This document shows positions 56,613-61,241 of a stretch of 61,241 bases of DNA, piece after piece. The notes under the pieces were generated by a model. It was not told the DNA's origin and did not search any database. It saw only the letters and a list, made by a program, of their open reading frames with translations. The DNA lies in IMG/VR virus record IMGVR_UViG_3300047678_000079, positions 1 through 61,241 of that record; one strand, written 5' to 3'. Within the stretch, counting starts at the first letter, position 1. Each line of letters begins with the position of its first letter. This DNA comes from a virus. A program made the translations under genes and the position numbers.

Positions 56613-56948
56613 TTATGCTTGTGTCGAGGAAAGAGTTTCCTCTGAGGCCGTCGCTGTGACTTCCGGCCTCCCACGATGCATGATTCCCTTGGCTCTTGAC
56701 GTATTGCCTTGGTTCCCGCGTGCCCTCTCAGGACTCGGTATCGTTCCGCATGTGAAGTGTGCGACCCGTTCCACTGGCACGGGTGTGTTCCGCTCTAGCC
56801 AGAGTGTAATGCTTCTAACGAAGTTCATTCCAGCATCTAAGCTGGCCGTTTCGGGGTAGTCCCAATCAATCGCGCACTTGATGACAGTATGCTCCCAAAC
56901 AGTCAGGATCGGCAAAGGTTTTCCATGTGCTTGATCGTAAATCTGCCA
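56613..56948 (-). pseudogene. Open frame continuing after an in-frame TGA
   Basis: This 111-codon frame is in phase with the gene at 56949-57161 and begins right after its TGA. It reads as natural protein (WEHTVIKCAIDWDYPETASL, GMNFVRSITLWLERNTPVPV) but has no ATG near its start; TTG 56915 is the best alternative. Either the upstream gene is broken by an opal codon, UGA is read through, or a separate gene starts at TTG. A 28-codon frame (56866-56952) overlaps in another phase. Confidence 0.45.
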
Positions 56949-57161
56949 TCATACCTTCCTCATCGCCTCTCTGCGCGCGTAGTATTCCTCCAGCGCGGTA
57001 AGCCTCCGTTGCGGTTCCGCTTTTTCCGGGTTTTCCGCCTTTTCCGCTTTTTCCGCCTTTGGCCCGCTCCACCGCCGCATCACCAGGCGCCGCTTGTACT
57101 CACTCACCAGCCGCGCCTCAGGCACGGTGCCAAGGTCCCAGGATTCGCGCCACTTAGCCAT
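56949..57161 (-). CDS. Small Lys/Glu/Ala-repeat protein
   Basis: 70 residues. Contains the repeat GPKAEKAEKAENPEKAEP between a basic N-terminal part and a helix (RRLTALEEYYARREAMRKV). The same frame stays open for 111 codons after its TGA, so the true product may be 182 residues. Overlaps the preceding gene by 8 bases. Confidence 0.5.
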   Translation of the reverse strand: MAKWRESWDLGTVPEARLVSEYKRRLVMRRWSGPKAEKAEKAENPEKAEPQRRLTALEEYYARREAMRKV

Positions 57162-57387
57162 GGGACTCGACGGCGAATGCGTTGAATGCCGCCAATGCCT
57201 CATTGAAGTCTAGAGTCCCAATGCCTCCACCCACGACATAGTAAACAGTGGCCTTGCCGTGCTCATGCCAGACGTGCATTTCAAGCCGCTTGCCCAGGTC
57301 CTTGCCATTGCAATTCGCCAAGCATATGGCGAGCACCACAGAAGCTCTACCGCTAATATCTTTCGACTCAATAGGGGGCTTGGTCAT
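57154..57387 (-). CDS. Small hypothetical protein, first gene of leftward unit
   Basis: 77 residues from the ATG at 57387. Strand-rich C-terminus (LEMHVWHEHGKATVYYVVGG). It borders the divergent promoter region. Not recognised. Confidence 0.6.
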   Translation of the reverse strand: MTKPPIESKDISGRASVVLAICLANCNGKDLGKRLEMHVWHEHGKATVYYVVGGGIGTLDFNEALAAFNAFAVESHG

Positions 57388-57640
57388 GGCCACATGGTCA
57401 CATACTGAGTATCCCAAGTCAATGCCCCGCGCATATGCGCACTCGCGTTGGCTTTAGCGCCGCATACTAGCATTTGCTTCACTCACCTCTTCATGCGCTC
57501 TTTGTTGCGACTATCTCACGTTTGTTTTCAAGCACTTGCACTATCATGCAATTCTTTTCTATTGACTAGTTTTGCGTTCCATCGCATCATCGAATCACGA
57601 TAGCAAGCGGCAAGCGAGCCGCGGGAAAAGAGAAGCGAAA
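57388..57640. promoter_or_regulatory. Divergent intergenic region between early and late units
   Basis: 253 bases, more AT-rich than average. Rightward candidates: TTGCAC with TATTGA about 18 bases on, and TTGACT with CATCAT 17 bases on. No consensus is exact, so I mark the region, not a promoter. Both transcription units start here. Confidence 0.5.
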
Positions 57641-58168
57641 ATGACGAAACATAAGCAGTCCGAAATTGCCGCAGCGGTTGCGGAACTTCGCGAGACGCTG
57701 AACGCGGGAGATACGGTCTACACCGTGCTCCGTGGCGTGAGCCGGTCCGGCATGATGCGCTGGATTGACCTGTACGTGATCGAGAACGGCGAACCGCGCC
57801 GGGTCACTCACCTGGCATCCCGCGCCGATGTGGGAAGCGGGTATGACAATAAGCGCGAAGCGCTGAAGATGAGCGGATGCGGGATGGACATGGGTTTCGC
57901 CGCTGTCTACGAGATGTCCCGCAAGATGTTCAACGCCGATCACCCGCACGTCTGCAAGGATCCGAAAACCTGCCCGTCGAACGATCACAATAACGCCTAC
58001 AGCTCCGCCCGGCAGAACCAGTGCATCGTTTGCCGCAAAGAGTTCACGGCCGCCGGATGGACTCGCAGCAATGGCCACCACGCGTACAACGTTTGCTCTG
58101 AGGCATGCGCCACGGGGCCGTGGGTTCACTCTGACGGCGGGTACGCTCTGAAGCATCGCTGGATGTAG
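57641..58168 (+). CDS. Early protein with Cys/His cluster
   Basis: 175 residues. The first half (EIAAAVAELRETLNAGDTVY, VLRGVSRSGMMRWIDLYVI) resembles small conserved phage proteins. The second half has several cysteines and histidines (HPHVCKDPKTCPSN, CIVCRKEF, CSEACATG) that probably bind zinc. First gene of the rightward unit; its TAG stop is part of the repeated leader module. Confidence 0.65.
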   Translation: MTKHKQSEIAAAVAELRETLNAGDTVYTVLRGVSRSGMMRWIDLYVIENGEPRRVTHLASRADVGSGYDNKREALKMSGCGMDMGFAAVYEMSRKMFNADHPHVCKDPKTCPSNDHNNAYSSARQNQCIVCRKEFTAAGWTRSNGHHAYNVCSEACATGPWVHSDGGYALKHRWM

Positions 58169-58180
58169 GACGAAAGGAAC
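58166..58180 (+). promoter_or_regulatory. Stop/Shine-Dalgarno module, copy 3
   Basis: TAGGACGAAAGGAAC. TAG ends the gene before; AAAGGA serves the ATG at 58187. Confidence 0.6.
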
Positions 58181-58186
58181 CAAACC

Positions 58187-58426
58187 ATGGACAAAGTAAA
58201 ACTTGCGGACTGGAACAGGTTGTGGTCGAACCCCAACGAATGCTCCAGACAGGCTATCAGCTTGGATGTCGCCCAACGGTGGAACGCTGAAGCATTCAAG
58301 GGGAAAGGGCGCATCGTCAAAGTTGTCAGCGAGGATTCGCCAATCATCCAGATGTACGGGATCACCACTGACGGAGCATACTTCCGCCACTTGGAGATCG
58401 ACGGGGACGAAAGGACGCCACAATGA
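58187..58426 (+). CDS. Small hypothetical protein
   Basis: 79 residues. VAQRWNAEAFKGKGRIVKVV and MYGITTDGAYFRHLEIDGDE are ordinary protein sequence without a known motif. A further variant of the leader (GGACGAAAGGA) lies near its end, ahead of the next ATG at 58423. Confidence 0.6.
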   Translation: MDKVKLADWNRLWSNPNECSRQAISLDVAQRWNAEAFKGKGRIVKVVSEDSPIIQMYGITTDGAYFRHLEIDGDERTPQ

Positions 58427-58978
58427 CCAAGCATGACCAATTCCCCCGCATGGTTCACGGCTTCGATGGCGGATGCGATCCGCGCCTTGCTGGTGAAGCC
58501 GACACTGAATGGTCCAGCCGCATCGAAGCGGAGCGCGTGACGCTGGAACTCCGGACGAAACAGGCGAACGTGCCAAGTGATTGCTACGTGCCAATGTTCG
58601 GGAGCGAGTTCCACCTGGTCCTGAATCGACGAAGCGGACCAGATGTCCAAGCCGGCGCAACACGCGTTCCTGAGCGTCCTGGATGCGACAAACCCGCCGC
58701 CGAATACGATCTTCATCTTCACCGCGAACGAGACGAAAGGACTGGAGGATCGGTTCGTATCCCGATGCCGTACGCTGGAGTTCGACTCCGATGCGATCAA
58801 CATGAGCCAGTTTTTGCAGGACGTGTTCCGGGCGGAAGCTGCGGAAGCTGGCATCGATCCGATGAAGCTGGATGTGGCGATGTGGCCGAAGTTCGGCGAT
58901 ATCGTGAAGCGGGCCAAGGGCAACGTACGGCGGGCGATGATGGACCTCGAAATGGACATCAGTTTGCTCCCAGCCTGA
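58423..58978 (+). pseudogene. Frameshifted, truncated AAA+ clamp-loader-like gene
   Basis: The frame from 58423 runs to FGSEFHLVL; the next frame continues IDEADQMSKPAQHAFLSVLD, an obvious Walker B of DNA clamp loaders, with an extra A in CCTGAATCGAC at the switch (near 58625). Downstream come sensor 1 (NTIFIFTAN), the arginine-finger-like SRCRTLEF and a lid domain, ending at 58978. No Walker A (GxxxxGKT) is visible upstream. So the gene lacks its nucleotide-binding loop and is out of frame; the C-terminal part could still be made from ATG 58643. A programmed frameshift is the alternative. Confidence 0.65.
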
Positions 58979-58991
58979 GCCGCGAAGCTAG

Positions 58992-59007
58992 GGCGCCTGC
59001 GGGCGCC
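58992..59007 (+). terminator. Short GC hairpin
   Basis: GGCGCC-TGCG-GGCGCC can fold on itself; no T run follows. It sits between the broken AAA+ gene and the next leader module. Confidence 0.35.
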
Positions 59008-59022
59008 ACGGCTTGACGGTTT

Positions 59023-59040
59023 AGCAAGACGAAAGGAAAC
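59023..59040 (+). promoter_or_regulatory. Stop/Shine-Dalgarno module, copy 4
   Basis: AGCAAGACGAAAGGAAAC, the least conserved copy; AAAGGA precedes the ATG at 59044. Confidence 0.55.
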
Positions 59041-59043
59041 GAT

Positions 59044-59250
59044 ATGAACACTTACCGATATCAGATTGCGAACGACGAGGGTATCCTCCGCGTTACCGAA
59101 GCGGACGGCCCCAGCGCTCCCGCCACCGGAAGCTACGCGACGCTTGAAGAGGCCCAGTCCGCCATCGAAGCCGTAGCCGGGAAGCCGCTGGACTTCGAGT
59201 ACGGCTCCTCCGAGGGTATTGAGTACTGGGTTGCCGAGTTCGATAAGTAG
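59044..59250 (+). CDS. Small hypothetical protein
   Basis: 68 residues, acidic, alpha/beta (TYRYQIANDEGILRVTEADG; LEEAQSAIEAVAG; IEYWVAEFDK). Not recognised. Confidence 0.65.
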   Translation: MNTYRYQIANDEGILRVTEADGPSAPATGSYATLEEAQSAIEAVAGKPLDFEYGSSEGIEYWVAEFDK

Positions 59251-59264
59251 ATTAGGAGAAAGCC

Positions 59265-59471
59265 ATGACCATCGAACTCATCAGCCAAGACCACAACAGC
59301 GCCGGGAGCACCGGCGCGAACCAAAGGAACCTCGACGAGTACCGTTGGACGCTGCGCGGCGAGACCGGGCGCGTACTGATCAACAGCATGGCCGCTCCGA
59401 TCTGGACCGGCGACGAGAACTTGGATCAGGACGATCGATCTGAAATCCTGACCGCGATTGACGAAGCGTAG
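59265..59471 (+). CDS. Small hypothetical protein
   Basis: 68 residues, acidic. Its ribosome-binding site is TTAGGAG and its TAG stop belongs to leader copy 5. Not recognised. Confidence 0.65.
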   Translation: MTIELISQDHNSAGSTGANQRNLDEYRWTLRGETGRVLINSMAAPIWTGDENLDQDDRSEILTAIDEA

Positions 59472-59486
59472 GACGAAAGGAAACGA
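59469..59486 (+). promoter_or_regulatory. Stop/Shine-Dalgarno module, copy 5
   Basis: TAGGACGAAAGGAAACGA, nearly identical to copies 1 and 2; precedes the ATG at 59489 of the paralogue of the 187 gene. Confidence 0.65.
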
Positions 59487-59488
59487 AC

Positions 59489-60034
59489 ATGAAACACGCC
59501 CGAGAGTTTAAACGCTGCATGGACAGCCTGAACAGCAGCACATTCATCACGGTAGAAGCGGCAGGCTACCGCACAGTGATCGACGGTCGGCGCGGGACGT
59601 GCCCGACCGCAACCTGGTTCGCGCTCCCGTGGCAAGAGCTGGAGCGCCCGGTCGCAGTGATCGAGAACGACAAGTTCCGCCTGGAAATGCTGCACGATGG
59701 GGACGCCACGGAGCGCGTCCCCGGATTGATCCTAGCGCCGGTATTGCGCTCATTGGAAGACCACGGCGCAATTGGCATCGGTGGCAAGTATGGCATCCGG
59801 ACTGACGGAGGCATTTACTGGCCGGTGCGCTTCAGCCGCAAGCCGCAGACCATTGAAAGTGGATGCGTGTTGTGGGTCAAGACGAACGAGCGCATGGACT
59901 TTGCGCAAAATCCGTTCATCGTCACACTGCCGCCCGAGTTCTCGACCTATCAACCGGGGCCGCGGCCGCGTGACAATGAATACACCGACGACAATGCGAG
60001 TGAATCTCTCCATGACTGCGCCCAAGGCGGATGA
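59489..60034 (+). CDS. Hypothetical protein, paralogue of the 187 gene
   Basis: 181 residues. N-terminus MKHAREFKRCMDSLNSSTFI matches the 83-residue protein at 187. The rest is strand-rich (WQELERPVAVIENDKFRLEM; GGKYGIRTDGGIYWPVRFSR) and ends in an acidic tail. Function unknown. Confidence 0.65.
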   Translation: MKHAREFKRCMDSLNSSTFITVEAAGYRTVIDGRRGTCPTATWFALPWQELERPVAVIENDKFRLEMLHDGDATERVPGLILAPVLRSLEDHGAIGIGGKYGIRTDGGIYWPVRFSRKPQTIESGCVLWVKTNERMDFAQNPFIVTLPPEFSTYQPGPRPRDNEYTDDNASESLHDCAQGG

Positions 60035-60998
60035 CAACCGGCAGCCAGTGCCGCCGCAACAACAACAGCCGCCGGAGGAGCAGCAGCACTACGGCGCCAA
60101 GTCCTGGCGGGAGTTCGCGCGTGGACACATCGCTTCCGAGGATTTGTGGGACGCGATGAGCGTCCACCTCGATGTTTGCGAAACCTGCGCCCAGGCCTAC
60201 GAGTCACAGCCAAGGCCGCCCTACACGTGCTACGGGCGTCCGCTGACTCCCCCCGCCGCCGACCCCGTGGCGATGGAACCGCTCATCGAAAACCTGATCG
60301 CGATGATCGAGGGCGGTATTGCCTCCCGGCGGTCCGTGGTCCTGGCGGGGGAAGGCGTCACGGAGTCCCCCTTGTTGCACATGCTGGCGGTCGCCTTGGC
60401 GCGCTTGCGGAAGAGGCGCCCGGGATTGAAATCGAATGTCCAGGGAACGGTGTACGATCCGTCGAATGGCCGGGTTGCGCCGGAGTATCCGGCGGCGGGG
60501 AAGACGGACGCCGCAATCGTCCCGGTTTTGCTCGAAGCTCCGGCCTACCCGGTTCTCGGACCGTGGCGGTCGAACTTCGCGGTCTTCACTGGCCACGTCC
60601 GCGATTGGCGTTGGTTGGATATCGAGCCCGACTGGATCTGCCCGGCGATGGAAACCAGCGGCGGCGGGTATCCAAAACTCTTGCTGAAATCCCGGATCGC
60701 AATCGAAGAATGCCTGGAGCGCGGAGAGCCTCAATGGGCGGCGCGCGTGGCCGCCCGCGGCGCCCTGGGCTTCGATACCCCGGTGTCGACCCTGGCGGAG
60801 GATCAGCGGGAATTGCCCGATGTGGCCGCCGAACTGACCGGTGACGGAAACTGGCCGTTGCCATGGGTCGGCGTGGCCTGCGGAAACTGGACCGCCCGGG
60901 AAATCGTGGCGGAAAGACACTTGCCGGTCGAGCGTCCCTCGGACGTTCCGTCGGACTTGTGGGAAAGGGCCTGGAAACGATACCGGCTATGGCGGTAG
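60012..60998 (+). CDS. Hypothetical protein with zinc-finger-like anti-sigma motif
   Basis: 328 residues from the ATG at 60012 (59976 and 59994 are alternatives). Pro/Gln-rich start, then SVHLDVCETCAQAYESQ, similar to the HxxxCxxC of zf-HC2 anti-sigma proteins. The large C-terminal part (from residue 70) is not recognised; LLKSRIAIEECLERGEPQWA is helical. Binding to a host sigma factor is speculation. Confidence 0.55.
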   Translation: MTAPKADDNRQPVPPQQQQPPEEQQHYGAKSWREFARGHIASEDLWDAMSVHLDVCETCAQAYESQPRPPYTCYGRPLTPPAADPVAMEPLIENLIAMIEGGIASRRSVVLAGEGVTESPLLHMLAVALARLRKRRPGLKSNVQGTVYDPSNGRVAPEYPAAGKTDAAIVPVLLEAPAYPVLGPWRSNFAVFTGHVRDWRWLDIEPDWICPAMETSGGGYPKLLLKSRIAIEECLERGEPQWAARVAARGALGFDTPVSTLAEDQRELPDVAAELTGDGNWPLPWVGVACGNWTAREIVAERHLPVERPSDVPSDLWERAWKRYRLWR

Positions 60999-61035
60999 TA
61001 TGCCGCAGCCAATACGGCCAGGAGAACTGGAAATT

Positions 61036-61241
61036 ATGGTACTCACGCAAGAAGATGTCTCTCCGGCCGTGGCGAAGCCCGCGAGCCGAAGGCTAAACTT
61101 CATCCTCACCGAAGCCTCGTTCGCGGATTTTCAACGCATGGCTTTTCAGACGGGCCGATCCATGACAGACCTGCTGCGCTACGCTTTGGGAGTGATGAAG
61201 ATCGTCGTCGAAGCGCATCGTTCCGGTCAGCGGATCGTGGT
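61036..61241 (+). CDS. 5' part of ribbon-helix-helix-like protein spanning the circle join
   Basis: Begins with ATG 61036 behind AGGAGA; 68 full codons to the window end, continued at 79-127. See the entry at 1-127 for the whole 84-residue protein. Confidence 0.7.
   Translation, partial: MVLTQEDVSPAVAKPASRRLNFILTEASFADFQRMAFQTGRSMTDLLRYALGVMKIVVEAHRSGQRIV
61164..61241. repeat. Terminal direct repeat, right copy
   Basis: Identical to 1-78. Shows that the contig closes into a circle. Confidence 0.95.

Noticed and set aside
58643-59016. C-terminal part of the 58423 frame after the switch point as a real protein
   Set aside because: The sequence becomes Arg/Gly/Asp-rich nonsense once the AAA+ coding shifts to the other frame.
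1-61241. CRISPR array or diversity-generating retroelement
   Set aside because: No regularly spaced repeats and no reverse transcriptase or template/variable repeat pair were seen.

Overview
The window looks like one complete circular tailed-phage genome (Caudoviricetes). The first and last 78 bases are identical (1-78 = 61164-61241), so the unique length is about 61,163 bp, and one small gene runs across the join. The head and tail gene set predicts a podovirus: large portal, GroES-like co-chaperonin, scaffold, decoration protein, capsid, two adaptor-like proteins, a nozzle/stabilisation-like protein, three large internal-virion-like proteins and fibres. I see no contractile-tail genes, tape measure or phage RNA polymerase. 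No host is named in the sequence. A canonical PEP-CTERM tail, a Tat signal, a lipobox and many Sec signals ending in AQ or ADA suggest a Gram-negative host with an exosortase; an acidobacterium of the Solibacter/Bryobacter type is my best inference.

Layout: (a) 57.6 kb through the join to 18.9 kb, + strand, is the early region. It holds dozens of small genes, most overlapping by 4 bases (ATGA/GTGA/TTGA). It includes a serine recombinase, an RNA ligase, a cluster of tiny membrane peptides, and a recombination set (PD-(D/E)XK nuclease, Sak4-like ATPase, ssDNA-binding protein with an SSB-type acidic tail). A tRNA-like element, a candidate Acb2/Tad1 cyclic-nucleotide sponge, an HNH endonuclease, a helicase loader carrying an inserted GIY-YIG-like domain, a DnaB helicase with a 418-residue intein, a lipoprotein, an HD protein and an ASCH protein follow. 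(b) 18.9-27.8 kb, - strand: fibres and host-interaction/lysis genes, nearly all with N-terminal export signals, including a patatin phospholipase beside a GH73 endolysin. (c) 27.8-52.6 kb, - strand: virion and packaging genes. (d) 52.6-57.4 kb, - strand: DUF3800-like protein, EF-hand-like peptide, Tat-signal protein, PEP-CTERM mini-protein, zinc-ribbon proteins and terminase small subunit.

The two large transcription units diverge near 57.5 kb and converge near 18.9 kb with 21 bp between them. Three places run against this pattern: a three-gene - strand cassette at 2.0-2.6 kb beside the serine recombinase, an excisionase-like gene on the + strand between terL and portal, and the AT-rich gap at 55.5-55.9 kb.

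Most worth following up: export signals on tail-fibre-like proteins, the PEP-CTERM mini-protein, the patatin in the lysis operon, the circularly permuted Cas4-like nuclease, the class II tRNA-like element lacking U33, the Acb2-like gene, and two genes that look interrupted (a frameshifted AAA+ clamp loader and an in-frame opal).
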